Positions 24,221 to 33,099 of a stretch of 64,000 nucleotides of DNA are shown here, one piece after another. The position numbers and the translations under genes were made by a program. This DNA is from Aeromicrobium fastidiosum (GTDB lineage Bacteria; Actinomycetota; Actinomycetes; Propionibacteriales; Nocardioidaceae): the NCBI RefSeq assembly GCF_017876595.1, contig NZ_JAGIOG010000001.1:2046001-2110000 (forward strand). The letters are read 5' to 3'. Numbering within the stretch: position 1 is the first letter of the stretch; each line of letters opens with the position of its first letter. Below the pieces are notes generated by a model, which was not told the DNA's origin, searched no databases, and saw only the letters and a program-made list of their open reading frames with translations.

Positions 24221-25909
24221 ATGCGTTTCATCTCGGGGGCGATCGTCGGAGCCGTGCTGGCCACGTCGATGACATTCGTCTCGTCCAGTGCCCATGCCGA
24301 CGACGTCGTGGCGCCTCCTGCCGACGCCGTCGCCGCGCCCACCGACCCGGTCGACGTGTCGACGACGACCGTCCCGGCGGTGTCGCAGGGCCTGTCGGCT
24401 GCCACGGCCGACGGCGGCGACCTCGTGGCCGAGCTGCCGGCCCGCAAGACCGACGACTTCGGCCTCGTCGGCGTCACGTGGGACCGCGGCTTCGACGCGA
24501 CGGGCCTGCTCGTCGAGGTGCGGCTGCGCACCGCGGGAGCCTGGGGCGAGTGGCAGGAGCTGCACGTCGAGGGCGATGACGGTTCCGAGGGCGGCCAGGA
24601 CGGCACCGAGCCCCTCTGGGTCGGCTCCGCCGATGGCATCTCGGTGCGGGTGACCAGCCCGACCGGTCAGCGTCCCGCAGGCCTCAAGGTCGCCACGATC
24701 GATCCCGGCACGACGCCGGCAGCCGGGCAGGCATCCGCCCCGGCCGCCGCGCCCGCGTCGTCGGTCAGCCCCGCGGTCTACCGCACGTCGTCGGCCTCGG
24801 CCGTCACGGTCGCGAGCGGCGCGACCGCCCCGATGCCCCCGATCATCCTGCGCTCGGCGTGGGGCGCGGCCCCCAACACCTCGTGCAGCAGTCCCAACGT
24901 CAGCCCCGGCGGCATCAAGGGCGCGGTCATCCACCACACCGCCGGCACCAACACGTACACCGCCGCCCAGTCGGCGCAGATCGTGCGCGCCACGCAGGCG
25001 TATCACATGAAGTCGCGCAAGTGGTGCGACATCGGCTACAACTTCTTGGTCGACAAGTACGGCCAGATCTTCGAGGGCCGCAACGGTGGTATCGACCGCG
25101 CCGTGCGCGCCGCGCACTCGGGCAACGCCGCGGTCAACGAGAACACGATGGGCGTCTCGATGATGGGCACGTTCTCGACCATGGCTCCGACGCAGGCCAC
25201 CAAGGACGCCGTCACCAAGCTCGTCGCGTGGCGCTTCAGCCTCGTGGGCCTGCCCGCCTCGGGCACCTACTCGCTGGGTGGCAAGACGCTCAACCGCATC
25301 GCGGGCCACCGCGACGTCGTCGGCACCGAGTGCCCCGGCGCGGCCGCTTACGCCTGGCTCAGCGCGCCCGGCGGACTGCGCGACAGCGTCGCGGGCTACA
25401 CCGCGAGCGTCGCCACGCCGATCGCGCAGCGGGTCGCCAAGCTCGGCGCAGGCGCGACGGGTGCCCTCGTGCAGGCCGAGTACCCGTTCTACACGGCCCC
25501 CGGCGGCACCAAGGCCCGCTACAAGAAGATCGACATCATCTCGTCGCCGCTCGGCACCTTCTCGCTCGGCGACGTCGTCCGCTCGCGGTACAACTCGCTG
25601 AAGGGGCAGTCGGGTGCGCTCGGCGTCCCGACGGGGATCATCGTCACGACCGCCCGGTCGCAGGTGCGCATGCAGCGCTTCCACCACGGGACGATCTACC
25701 GGGTCAAGCGCAAGAACAAGAAGGTCGCGGCCTACGCGCTCTACGGCAAGGTCGAGAACAAGTACCGATCCCTGCGCGAGGCCAGCGGCAAGCTCGGCGT
25801 GCCGACCAAGACGCAGACCAAGATCTCGGGCGGACGCGAGCGGGCCTACTTCTCGAAGGGAACCCTGACGCTCCAGTCGAACGGACGCGTCACGGTGTCG
25901 GTGAAGTGA
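24221..25909 (+). CDS. Secreted PGRP-type N-acetylmuramoyl-L-alanine amidase
   Basis: This 562-residue paralogue of the preceding amidase has a signal peptide (1-26, ending SSAHAD). The same N-terminal beta domain follows (LVAELPARKTDDFGLVGVTW, EPLWVGSADG), then the PGRP domain (about 205-390) with IHHTAGTN, AGHRD and ECPGAAAY zinc ligands. A C-terminal LGFP-like repeat region (about 400-562, GALGVPTG, GKLGVPTKT) probably binds the envelope. It lacks the SpoIID domain. Central PGRP stretches are almost identical to the first copy (SAQIVRATQA, HMKSRKWCD, GYNFLVDKYGQIFEG), pointing to tandem duplication. It is expected to be leaderless. Confidence 0.92.
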   Translation: MRFISGAIVGAVLATSMTFVSSSAHADDVVAPPADAVAAPTDPVDVSTTTVPAVSQGLSAATADGGDLVAELPARKTDDFGLVGVTWDRGFDATGLLVEVRLRTAGAWGEWQELHVEGDDGSEGGQDGTEPLWVGSADGISVRVTSPTGQRPAGLKVATIDPGTTPAAGQASAPAAAPASSVSPAVYRTSSASAVTVASGATAPMPPIILRSAWGAAPNTSCSSPNVSPGGIKGAVIHHTAGTNTYTAAQSAQIVRATQAYHMKSRKWCDIGYNFLVDKYGQIFEGRNGGIDRAVRAAHSGNAAVNENTMGVSMMGTFSTMAPTQATKDAVTKLVAWRFSLVGLPASGTYSLGGKTLNRIAGHRDVVGTECPGAAAYAWLSAPGGLRDSVAGYTASVATPIAQRVAKLGAGATGALVQAEYPFYTAPGGTKARYKKIDIISSPLGTFSLGDVVRSRYNSLKGQSGALGVPTGIIVTTARSQVRMQRFHHGTIYRVKRKNKKVAAYALYGKVENKYRSLREASGKLGVPTKTQTKISGGRERAYFSKGTLTLQSNGRVTVSVK

Positions 25910-26298
25910 CGATCGGTCCCGACCTGGCCAAGTCGGTCGCGATCTCGGCGGCTGCCAATGCGTTCTCGCTGGCCTTCGCGGCGTGGGTGTTCGACCGGTT
26001 CAACATCCGGTTCGGCTGGTTCGTCGTCGCGGTCGTGCTGTTCACGGTGCTGACGGTGGCCCTGCGGGGCATCGTCGTCGGCACCGTGAACCGCTTCGCC
26101 CGTGGCTACACGATCGCCGGAGGGCTCGTGCTGACGTTGCTGGTGCTGGTCCTCACGGAGGTGGTGGTGCCCGAGGACGGCTTCTCGATCGACGGCTGGG
26201 GCACCTGGGTCGGCGTGACGCTGATCGTCTGGGCCGCAGGCGTCGCCTTCGGCGAGGTCGACAAGGCCCCGCCGCCGAAGCGCCTGACCACTCGCTGA
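25906..26298 (+). CDS. Small four-helix membrane protein (phage-holin-superfamily-IV-like)
   Basis: This 130-residue protein has four hydrophobic segments, at about residues 10-30, 37-57, 67-87 and 102-118. It is of the kind annotated as mycobacterial four-TM proteins, with no known reaction. The GTG at 25906 overlaps the amidase stop (GTGA), so it is translationally coupled to the amidase and may assist wall hydrolase function (inference). The C-terminus (KAPPPKRLTTR) is basic and cytosolic. Confidence 0.72.
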   Translation: MTIGPDLAKSVAISAAANAFSLAFAAWVFDRFNIRFGWFVVAVVLFTVLTVALRGIVVGTVNRFARGYTIAGGLVLTLLVLVLTEVVVPEDGFSIDGWGTWVGVTLIVWAAGVAFGEVDKAPPPKRLTTR

Positions 26299-26314
26299 CG
26301 GCGCCGGTCTCGCC

Positions 26315-26350
26315 GTGTTGACCGGCCGTTCACGAACGGCCGGTCAACAC
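26315..26350. terminator. Strong bidirectional terminator
   Basis: A perfect 16-bp stem (gtgttgaccggccgtt and its complement) with a 4-base loop (cacg) lies between the amidase operon and the convergent biotin carboxylase gene. Confidence 0.85.
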
Positions 26351-26354
26351 ACCG

Positions 26355-28133
26355 CTACTCGGCCGGTGCCGCGTCTTTGATCTCCGCGACGACCTGACCG
26401 GACGTCACTCCGCCACCGACCTCGACGGCCAGACCCGTCACGATGCCGGCCTTGTGGGCGTTGATCGGCTGCTCCATCTTCATGGCCTCGACGACGACGA
26501 TCTGGTCGCCCGCGGCGACCTCCTGGCCCTCGGTGACCGTGACCTTGACGACGGTGCCCTGCATGGGCGCGACGAGCGAGTCGCCCGAGGCGGCCGCTCC
26601 CGCTGCCTTGCCGGCCTTGCGCTTGGCCTTCTTGGCACCGCCGGCCGCGGCAGCGGATGCTCCGAGGCCGCCGGGCAGGACGACCTCGACACGCTTGCCG
26701 CCGACCTCGACCGTGACGCGCTCGCGCGACTCGGGCTCGTCGGCGTCCGCGGAGGCACCCGAGTAGGGCTCGAGCTGGTTGTCGTAGTCGGTCTCGATCC
26801 AGGTCGTGTAGACGTCGAACGAGCCGTCTTCGGCGGTGAAGGCCGGGTCGTCGACGACCGAGCGGTGGAACGGGATGACCGTGGGCATGCCGTCGACGAC
26901 GAACTCGTCGAGCGCGCGGCGCGAACGGGCCAGCACCTGCTCGCGGCTGGTGCCGGTGATGACGAGCTTGGCGATGAGGGAGTCGAACGATCCGGGGATC
27001 GTCTCGCCCTCCTCGTAGCCGCCGTCGAGGCGGACGCCGGGTCCGGACGGGGGCGACCACTTGGTCAGGGTGCCGGGCGCGGGCAGGAAGCCGCGGCCGC
27101 CGTCTTCGGCGTTGATGCGGAACTCCATCGAGTGACCGCGGATCTCGGGGTCGCCGTAGCCGAGCTCCTCGCCCGCTGCGATGCGGAACATCTCGCGCAC
27201 CAGGTCGATGCCCGTGACCTCCTCGGAGACGCAGTGCTCGACCTGCAGGCGGGTGTTGACCTCGAGGAAGCTGATCGTGCCGTCGGCCGCGACGAGGAAC
27301 TCGCACGTGCCGGCACCGACGTAGCTGGCCTCCTTGAGGATGGCCTTGGAGGAGGTGTAGAGGCGCTCGATCTGGTCGTCGGTCAGGAACGGCGCGGGGG
27401 CCTCCTCGACGAGCTTCTGGTGGCGGCGCTGCAGCGAGCAGTCGCGGGTCGAGATGACCACGACGTTGCCGTGGCTGTCGGCGAGGCACTGGGTCTCGAC
27501 GTGGCGCGGCTTGTCGAGGAACTTCTCGACCAGGCACTCGCCGCGGCCGAAGGCGCTGACGGCCTCGCGGACGGCCGACTCGTAGAGCTCGGGGATCTCC
27601 TCGAGGGTGCGGGCGACCTTGAGTCCACGGCCGCCTCCGCCGAAGACGGCCTTGATCGCGACGGGCAGGCCGTTCTCCCGGGCGAACGCGACGACTTCGT
27701 CGGCGTCCTTGACGGCGTCCTTGGTGCCCGGAGCGAGGGGCGCGTTGGCCTTGAGCGCGATCTGCTTGGCCTTGGCCTTGTCGCCGAGGCTCTCGATGGC
27801 AGCTGGCGGGGGACCGATCCAGATCAGCCCGGCGTCGATGACGGCCTGGGCGAACTCGGCGTTCTCGGCCAGGAAGCCGTAGCCGGGGTGCACGCTGTCG
27901 GCGCCGGAGCGCTTCGCGACGGCGATGATCTTCTCGATCGACAGGTAGGAGTCGGCTGGCGTCGAACCGTCCAACGAGTACGCCTCGTCGGCGAGGCGTA
28001 CGAACACCGCGTCGCGGTCGGGCTCGGCGTAGACCGCGACGCTGCCGATGCCGGAGTCCTTGCAGGCTCGGATGACGCGGACGGCGATCTCACCGCGGTT
28101 GGCGATCAGGACCTTGGCCAGGGGCTTGCTCAC
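26355..28133 (-). CDS. accA: Acyl-CoA carboxylase alpha subunit: biotin carboxylase + biotin carboxyl carrier
   Basis: This 592-residue protein carboxylates its own biotin using ATP and bicarbonate. The N-terminal biotin carboxylase runs over about 1-450 ([60 protein letters not shown]). The C-terminal carrier has EAMKMEQP with the biotinyl Lys at 552. This is the actinobacterial AccA/AccA3 layout. The beta and epsilon partners and the biotin ligase lie at 50001-52454. The GTG at 28133 is preceded by AAGGAG, a canonical leadered start. It is divergent from an acyl-CoA dehydrogenase. Confidence 0.95.
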   Translation of the reverse strand: MSKPLAKVLIANRGEIAVRVIRACKDSGIGSVAVYAEPDRDAVFVRLADEAYSLDGSTPADSYLSIEKIIAVAKRSGADSVHPGYGFLAENAEFAQAVIDAGLIWIGPPPAAIESLGDKAKAKQIALKANAPLAPGTKDAVKDADEVVAFARENGLPVAIKAVFGGGGRGLKVARTLEEIPELYESAVREAVSAFGRGECLVEKFLDKPRHVETQCLADSHGNVVVISTRDCSLQRRHQKLVEEAPAPFLTDDQIERLYTSSKAILKEASYVGAGTCEFLVAADGTISFLEVNTRLQVEHCVSEEVTGIDLVREMFRIAAGEELGYGDPEIRGHSMEFRINAEDGGRGFLPAPGTLTKWSPPSGPGVRLDGGYEEGETIPGSFDSLIAKLVITGTSREQVLARSRRALDEFVVDGMPTVIPFHRSVVDDPAFTAEDGSFDVYTTWIETDYDNQLEPYSGASADADEPESRERVTVEVGGKRVEVVLPGGLGASAAAAGGAKKAKRKAGKAAGAAASGDSLVAPMQGTVVKVTVTEGQEVAAGDQIVVVEAMKMEQPINAHKAGIVTGLAVEVGGGVTSGQVVAEIKDAAPAE

Positions 28134-28237
28134 TGAGTCTTCTCCTTGTGCGACGGATGCCTGCCGCAGTCTAGGGCGTCGGATAGTTGGACGTCATATG
28201 AGGTACGTCTCGCCGGAGGGCGCGTTTGTCGGTCCAG

Positions 28238-28255
28238 GTTAATGGTTGTTAACAT
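28238..28255 (+). promoter_or_regulatory. Palindrome overlapping the acyl-CoA dehydrogenase -10
   Basis: The sequence gttaatggttgttaac (28238-28253) has gttaa/ttaac arms. Its right arm overlaps TAACAT (28250-28255), which is 7 bases before the ATG at 28263. A second imperfect palindrome (gacgtc...ggtacgtc, about 28190-28209) lies upstream. A repressor site is plausible but its regulator is not in the window. Confidence 0.45.
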
Positions 28256-28262
28256 GGCGGCC

Positions 28263-29429
28263 ATGACCTTCGCCCTGTCCCGTGAGCACGAGTCCTTCCG
28301 CCGCACCGTCCGCGAGTTCGCCGCGGCCGAGGTGGCACCGCACGTCGCGGAGTGGGACAAGGCGCACCACTTCCCGGTCGACCTCGTGCAGAAGATGGGC
28401 GACCTGGGGCTGTTCGGGCTGACCGCCCCGGAGGAGTTCGGCGGGGCCGACGGCGACTTCACCTCGCTGTGCGTCGCGATCGAGGAGCTCGGTCGGGTCG
28501 ACCAGTCGATCGGCATCACGCTGCAGGCCGGCGTCGGGCTCGGCATCACGCCGATCCTCGAGTACGGCACGCCCGAGCAGAAGGAGCGGTGGCTGCCCGA
28601 CCTCGTGGCGGGTCGCAGGCTCGCCGGCTTCGGCCTGACCGAGCCCGGTGCCGGATCGGACGCCTCGGCGACCAAGACCCGGGCCGTCCTCGACGGCGAC
28701 TCGTGGGTCGTCGACGGCTCGAAGCAGTTCATCACGAACTCCGGCAGCGACATCACCTCGCTCGTCACCGTGACGGCGCGCACCGGCACGCGCGTCGACG
28801 GTAGGCCCGAGATCTCGGCGATCATGCTGCCGGCGGACACGCCGGGCTTCGTGGCCGAGGCCCCGTACGACAAGCTCGGCTGGCACATCTCCGACACGCA
28901 TCCGCTGTCGTTCACGGCGGCACGGGTCCCCGCCGATCACCTGCTCGGCGAGCGCGGACGTGGCTACGCGCAGTTCCTCGCGACGCTCGACGACGGCCGT
29001 GTCGCCATCTCGGCCCTGGCGGTCGGCTGCATGCAGGCGTGCCTCGACCTGTGCGTGCAGTACGCGGGGGAGCGCACGACGTTCGGCGTGCCGATCGGCA
29101 CCAAGCAGGGCGTGGCCTTCCAGATCGCCGACATCGCGACGATGGTGCGGGCCGGTCGGGCGCTGACCTACCAGGCCGCGGCGCTGAAGGACGGCGGCGC
29201 GTCGGCGCAGGAGTTCAAGCAGGCCGCGTCGATCGCCAAGCTCTACACCTCGGAGTCGGCCGTCACCGCGACGCGCATCGCGACCCAGGTGTTCGGCGGC
29301 TACGGCTTCATGGAGGAGTACCCGGTCGCCCGCTTCTACCGCGACGCCAAGATCCTCGAGATCGGCGAGGGCACCTCCGAGGTGCAGCGCATGCTGATCG
29401 CCCGCGGCCTGGGCCTCCCAGTCGAGTAA
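28263..29429 (+). CDS. Acyl-CoA dehydrogenase
   Basis: This 388-residue FAD enzyme introduces the alpha,beta double bond in acyl-CoA. Motifs: GFGLTEPGAGSDA, SKQFITNSG, LGWHISDTH, DDGRVAISA, CVQYAGERTTFGVPIG, FGGYGFMEEYPVARFYRDAK. The expected catalytic Glu is in ILEIGEGTSEVQR. Length is standard. I chose ATG 28263 because TAACAT lies 7 bases upstream (leaderless pattern) and homologues begin at this point; ATG 28254 and 28242 are in frame. It faces the acyl-CoA carboxylase alpha gene, so both belong to short-chain acyl-CoA metabolism. Confidence 0.92.
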   Translation: MTFALSREHESFRRTVREFAAAEVAPHVAEWDKAHHFPVDLVQKMGDLGLFGLTAPEEFGGADGDFTSLCVAIEELGRVDQSIGITLQAGVGLGITPILEYGTPEQKERWLPDLVAGRRLAGFGLTEPGAGSDASATKTRAVLDGDSWVVDGSKQFITNSGSDITSLVTVTARTGTRVDGRPEISAIMLPADTPGFVAEAPYDKLGWHISDTHPLSFTAARVPADHLLGERGRGYAQFLATLDDGRVAISALAVGCMQACLDLCVQYAGERTTFGVPIGTKQGVAFQIADIATMVRAGRALTYQAAALKDGGASAQEFKQAASIAKLYTSESAVTATRIATQVFGGYGFMEEYPVARFYRDAKILEIGEGTSEVQRMLIARGLGLPVE

Positions 29430-29437
29430 GCGGGGCC

Positions 29438-29515
29438 GGTGCGCTGGCGTCCACCTCCTCGCGGCAGCGGTGCGCTGGCGTCCACCGAGTCCGTCGCGGT
29501 GGACGCTGGCGCACC
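29438..29515. repeat. Inverted/direct repeat cluster between convergent genes
   Basis: Three copies of an 18-base motif are present: direct copies ggtgcgctggcgtccacc at 29438-29455 and 29469-29486, and an inverted near-copy at 29498-29515 (2 mismatches). Together they can form alternative hairpins between the acyl-CoA dehydrogenase and the convergent PH-like gene. A terminator role is likely. Confidence 0.55.
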
Positions 29516-29570
29516 GCCCGGCCGTCGTGGCGGTGCCTGCGGCTCCTCGGCATCAATGGCTGCGAGGTCG

Positions 29571-30122
29571 CTACTGCGGACGGACGCCGAACGGGACGGA
29601 GCGGGCCGCGCATGCCTCGACCAGGGCGCTCTCGAGGCACCTGAGCTCCGAAGGTAGCGACGCAAGGACGGTGGGGAACATGCCGCGCACGTCCCAGACG
29701 TCGGTCGACGAGGCCAGGACGTAGGGGAAGTCGGCGTCGTCGGACAGGACGTCGAACGTGGTGCGAAGCAGACCGCTGCCGCGGACCAGCTCGATCGACG
29801 CGATGGCGTCCCACGGCATCTCGGTCAACGTTCTCGAGCGTGACCGCACGGCGAGGTGAGTGTCGGAGACGGCGATGACGCGGCGCGCCGTGAATCGCGT
29901 CCACGTGATGGTGCGCCCGATGATGATGCAGACCGCGATCACGGCCGCGACCGTCACGGCGGTCGAGAGTGGAAAGAAGATCGTTCCCAGCCATCCGGTG
30001 ATCGTCGCCGAGACGACGAAGCCGGGCAGGCTGAGTGCGACCGTCAGCGCGGCGCGCTCAGGTGCCCAGATCGTCCGGTAACCGACATCCGGTGGCTGCG
30101 CACCTGGTACGTCGCTGCTCAT
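29571..30122 (-). CDS. Membrane protein with a C-terminal PH-like domain, 183 aa
   Basis: Two adjacent hydrophobic segments (about 25-47 and 50-70: ALTVALSLPGFVVSATI, STAVTVAAVIAVCIII) are followed by a soluble PH-like beta domain (about 78-150: FTARRVIAVSDTHLAVRSRSRT, MPWDAIASIELVRGSG). Similar small actinobacterial membrane proteins are unassigned. TAGGCT lies 6 bases before the ATG at 30122, so it is probably leaderless. It forms the left edge of the region before the polysaccharide locus. Confidence 0.68.
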   Translation of the reverse strand: MSSDVPGAQPPDVGYRTIWAPERAALTVALSLPGFVVSATITGWLGTIFFPLSTAVTVAAVIAVCIIIGRTITWTRFTARRVIAVSDTHLAVRSRSRTLTEMPWDAIASIELVRGSGLLRTTFDVLSDDADFPYVLASSTDVWDVRGMFPTVLASLPSELRCLESALVEACAARSVPFGVRPQ

Positions 30123-30128
30123 CGCCTC

Positions 30129-30134
30129 AGCCTA
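30129..30134 (-). promoter_or_regulatory. Leaderless -10 TAGGCT
   Basis: Minus-strand TAGGCT lies 6 bases before the ATG at 30122 of the PH-like membrane protein. Confidence 0.5.
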
Positions 30135-30171
30135 GGTCGTGGCGGTGCCTGAGTCGCCCGTCCCAGGCGTC

Positions 30172-30264
30172 GATGGGCGACCCCGCCACCGGGCACGCGG
30201 GTGATGGGAGACCCGGTCACCGGTCGCGCGGGTGATGGGCGACCAGGTCACCGCCCCGCGTGGA
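30172..30264. repeat. Three imperfect 31-bp tandem repeats upstream of the polysaccharide operon
   Basis: Units begin at 30172, 30203 and 30234, each starting gatggg(c/a)gacc and sharing a central (g)tcaccg and a cgcg-rich end. The period is exactly 31 bp with no spacers. They occupy the 206-base intergenic region before the first polysaccharide gene. The remainder (30265-30328) shows short gtcac/gtgac inverted pieces only. Confidence 0.55.
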
Positions 30265-30328
30265 GCACGTCACACGGGTGTTCACTACGCCATCACGTCA
30301 TAGGTGACCGTCAGCCAACTCTGATGAG

Positions 30329-31633
30329 GTGAGCGGCAAGGGATCGCTCGTCCACGAGTGGTCGGAGGCTGTTGTGTCGTGTCGTCTGTGCGGGTCCTCC
30401 CGCCTCCGGAGCGTCCTCGACCTCGGTGCCACCCCGCCGTGCGAGCTGTTCCTCACCGAGGAGGGCCGCGACCTCCCCGAGCCGACCTACCCGCTCCACC
30501 TGCGCCTGTGCGAGGAGTGCCTGCTGCTGCAGATCCCGGCGCTGATCCTGCCCGAGGAGACGTTCGTCGACTACGCCTACTACTCCTCGTTCTCCGACTC
30601 GTGGGTCGAGCACGCCAAGACGTTCGTGCACGATGCGATCGAGCGCCTGGGCCTGACGTCCGAGAGCTCGGTCATCGAGGTCGCCAGCAACGACGGCTAC
30701 CTGCTGCAGCACGTCGTCGCGGCGGGCATCCCGTGCCTCGGCATCGAGCCCTCGGTCAACGTCGGCGAGGCCGCCCGCGAGCGGGGCGTTCCCACGCTGA
30801 CGACGTTCCTCGACGAGCAGGTCGCCGATGACGTCGTGGCCGAGCGCGGCTCCGCATCGCTCGTCGTGGCCAACAACGTCTACGCGCACATCCCCGACCT
30901 GCTCGGGTTCAGCCGGGCGCTGCGCACGCTGACCGCCGATGACGGCTGGGTCAGCATCGAGGTGCACCACGCGCTCAACCTCGTGGCCCTGGGCCAGTTC
31001 GACACCGTTTACCACGAGCACTTCCAGTACTACACGGTCCTGTCGATCAGCCGTGCCCTTGCGACGGCCGGCCTGACGGTCGTCGACGTCGACCTCGTGC
31101 CGACCCATGGCGGTTCCATCCGCGTGTGGGCGCAGCCGGTGGAGGTCGCCGGCGAGCCGAGCCAGGCCGTCGCCGACGCGCTCGCCGCGGAGGAGCGGGC
31201 CGGCCTGCACGCCGTCGAGGGCTACCTCGAGCTCGAGCCCCGCTCGCAGTCGGTGCGCCAGGAGCTCCTGCGCTTCCTGCTCGACGCCAAGGCCGACGGC
31301 AAGCGGGTCGTCGGCTACGGCGCCCCGGGCAAGGGCAACACGCTGCTCAACTACTGCGGCATCCGCTCCGACCTGCTGGAGTACACGGTCGACCGCAACC
31401 CCTACAAGCACGGCCGGTTCACCCCCGGCACGCGCATCCCGATCCACGCGCCCGAGCGCATCGCGGCCGACCGGCCCGACGTCGTCCTGGTGCTGCCGTG
31501 GAACCTCGAGACCGAGATCGCCGCACAGCTGTCGTACGTCCGCGAGTGGGGCGGCGAGATCGTCGTTCCCCTGCCGACCGTCCACACCGTCCCGGCCCCC
31601 GCGGCCGCCACTCCCACGGAGGTCCTGTCATGA
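30329..31633 (+). CDS. SAM-dependent sugar C-methyltransferase (TylCIII/NovU type)
   Basis: This 434-residue enzyme likely C-methylates a nucleotide-linked keto-sugar. The N-terminal zinc-ribbon has CRLCG and CEEC (about 18-70). The SAM-binding motif is VIEVASNDGYLLQH (about 112-125), and the catalytic-type segment YHEHFQYYT is intact. The C-terminal domain (about 310-420) has GYGAPGKGNTLLNYCG and DRNPYKHGRFTPG. This three-part layout is that of NDP-hexose 3-C-methyltransferases. GTG 30329 and the in-frame GTG 30374, just before CRLCG, are both possible. The stop overlaps the next ATG by 4 bases. Confidence 0.88.
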   Translation: MSGKGSLVHEWSEAVVSCRLCGSSRLRSVLDLGATPPCELFLTEEGRDLPEPTYPLHLRLCEECLLLQIPALILPEETFVDYAYYSSFSDSWVEHAKTFVHDAIERLGLTSESSVIEVASNDGYLLQHVVAAGIPCLGIEPSVNVGEAARERGVPTLTTFLDEQVADDVVAERGSASLVVANNVYAHIPDLLGFSRALRTLTADDGWVSIEVHHALNLVALGQFDTVYHEHFQYYTVLSISRALATAGLTVVDVDLVPTHGGSIRVWAQPVEVAGEPSQAVADALAAEERAGLHAVEGYLELEPRSQSVRQELLRFLLDAKADGKRVVGYGAPGKGNTLLNYCGIRSDLLEYTVDRNPYKHGRFTPGTRIPIHAPERIAADRPDVVLVLPWNLETEIAAQLSYVREWGGEIVVPLPTVHTVPAPAAATPTEVLS

Positions 31634-32418
31634 AGGTCGTGCTCTTCTGCGGCGGCTACGGCATGCGCATGCGCAACGGCGACGCCGACGTCATCCCCAA
31701 GCCGTTGCAGATGGTCGGTCCGCGGCCGCTCATCTGGCACGTCATGCGCTACTACGCGCACTTCGGCCACACCGAGTTCGTGCTGTGCCTCGGCTACGGG
31801 GCCAAGCAGATCAAGGAGTTCTTCACGACGTACTCCGAGACCGAGTCGAACGACTTCGTGCTGCGCGACGGCAAGGTCGAGCTGCTGTCGACCGACATCA
31901 GCGACTGGTCGATCACGTTCGTCGACACGGGGCTCGAGACGCCGATCGGCGAGCGTCTGCGCCGCGTGCGACCGCACCTCCAGGGCGACGAGTTCTTCCT
32001 GGCCAACTACGCCGACGTGCTGTGCGACGCACCGCTGGACGCCATGATCAAGGAGTTCCACGACTTCGGCGCTGCGGCCTCGATGATCGTCGTCCCGCCG
32101 CAGTCGTCGTTCCACATCGTCGACGTGGCGGACGGCGGCGGCGTCACGGGCATCAGCCCCGTCAGCGACCTGCCGCTCGGCGAGAACGGCGGCTATTTCG
32201 TCCTGTCGCAGGAGGTGTTCGACCACCTGCCCGAGAACGGCGATCTCGTGGCCGATGCGTGCACGGCGCTCGCGGCGCAGGGCAAGCTCTACGGCTACCG
32301 CTACGACGGCTTCTGGAAGCCCGCCGACACGTTCAAGGAGCGCGCCGAGCTCGACGCGGCCTACTCCGACGGCAGCCGCCCGTGGGCCGTGTGGGAGGAC
32401 CGCGGTGTGACCGCATGA
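31630..32418 (+). CDS. Sugar-1-phosphate nucleotidyltransferase (glucose-1-phosphate cytidylyltransferase-like)
   Basis: This 262-residue enzyme has an N-terminal nucleotide-binding loop CGGYGMRMR and the lysine motif KPLQMVG. The sugar-binding segment NYADVLCDAPLDAM and NGGYFVLSQEVF follow, as in RfbF-type transferases. It activates a sugar 1-phosphate to an NDP-sugar for the polysaccharide. The nucleotide (CTP versus others) is inferred. Both ends overlap neighbours by 4 bases (ATGA), so it is made together with the methyltransferase and the deacetylase. Confidence 0.87.
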   Translation: MKVVLFCGGYGMRMRNGDADVIPKPLQMVGPRPLIWHVMRYYAHFGHTEFVLCLGYGAKQIKEFFTTYSETESNDFVLRDGKVELLSTDISDWSITFVDTGLETPIGERLRRVRPHLQGDEFFLANYADVLCDAPLDAMIKEFHDFGAAASMIVVPPQSSFHIVDVADGGGVTGISPVSDLPLGENGGYFVLSQEVFDHLPENGDLVADACTALAAQGKLYGYRYDGFWKPADTFKERAELDAAYSDGSRPWAVWEDRGVTA

Positions 32419-33098
32419 TCCATCTCGCGCTCGAGGACGTCCGCGAGGTCGCCCTGCTGGCGGCGCACTGCGACGACCTCGCGATCGGCATGGGCGGCAC
32501 GCTCCTGACGCTCAAGCGGTCGTACCCCGACGTCCGGGTGCGGGCACTCGTGCTCGGCGGTGCCGGAACTCCCCGCGAGGCCGAGGAGCGCGAGGCGCTG
32601 GCCGCCCTGGCCGGCGAGGTCGACCTGACGATCCTCGACCTGCCCGACGGCCGTGCGCCCGCGCACTGGGACCGCATCAAGGACGCGATGGGCGAGTTCG
32701 CCCGCGGCGGCGACGCCGACCTCGTGTTCGCCCCGCAGCGGCACGACGCGCACCAGGACCACCGGCTCGTCGCCGAGCTGGCGCCGACGGAGTTTCGCGA
32801 CCACCTGATCCTCGGCTACGAGATCCTCAAGTGGGAGACCGACACCCCGCAGCCCGTGCTGATGCACCCGCTGACGCCCGACGTCGCGGCCGAGAAGCTG
32901 CGCGTCCTGATGTCGTCGTACCCCTCGCAGCAGTCGAAGGACTGGTACGACGAGTCCGCCTTCGCCGCACTCATGCGCCTGCGCGGCGTGCAGTGCCACC
33001 AGCAGCACGCCGAGGCCTTCGTCGTCGAGAAGGCAGTCCTGACCCTCGCCCCCCTCGCCCCCGAACACCATCGCACCCCAGCACAGGAGACCCGCTGA
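32415..33098 (+). CDS. PIG-L family N-deacetylase
   Basis: This 227-residue metal-dependent deacetylase of the LmbE/PIG-L family has the zinc motif AAHCDDLAIG (a variant of HPDDE, with Pro replaced by Cys and Glu by Leu) and the second metal His in RHDAHQDHR. It probably removes an N-acetyl group from a sugar or sugar nucleotide made by the neighbouring enzymes. The ATG at 32415 overlaps the nucleotidyltransferase stop by 4 bases. Confidence 0.85.
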   Translation: MIHLALEDVREVALLAAHCDDLAIGMGGTLLTLKRSYPDVRVRALVLGGAGTPREAEEREALAALAGEVDLTILDLPDGRAPAHWDRIKDAMGEFARGGDADLVFAPQRHDAHQDHRLVAELAPTEFRDHLILGYEILKWETDTPQPVLMHPLTPDVAAEKLRVLMSSYPSQQSKDWYDESAFAALMRLRGVQCHQQHAEAFVVEKAVLTLAPLAPEHHRTPAQETR

Positions 33099-33099
33099 C

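Noticed and set aside
26454-28136. A 560-codon plus-strand frame across the carboxylase alpha gene
   Set aside because: It is antisense to a clear biotin carboxylase, with only Asp/Leu/Gly repeats typical of high-GC shadows.
30172-30264. CRISPR array
   Set aside because: The three repeats are adjacent with no spacers, imperfect, and no cas gene is nearby.
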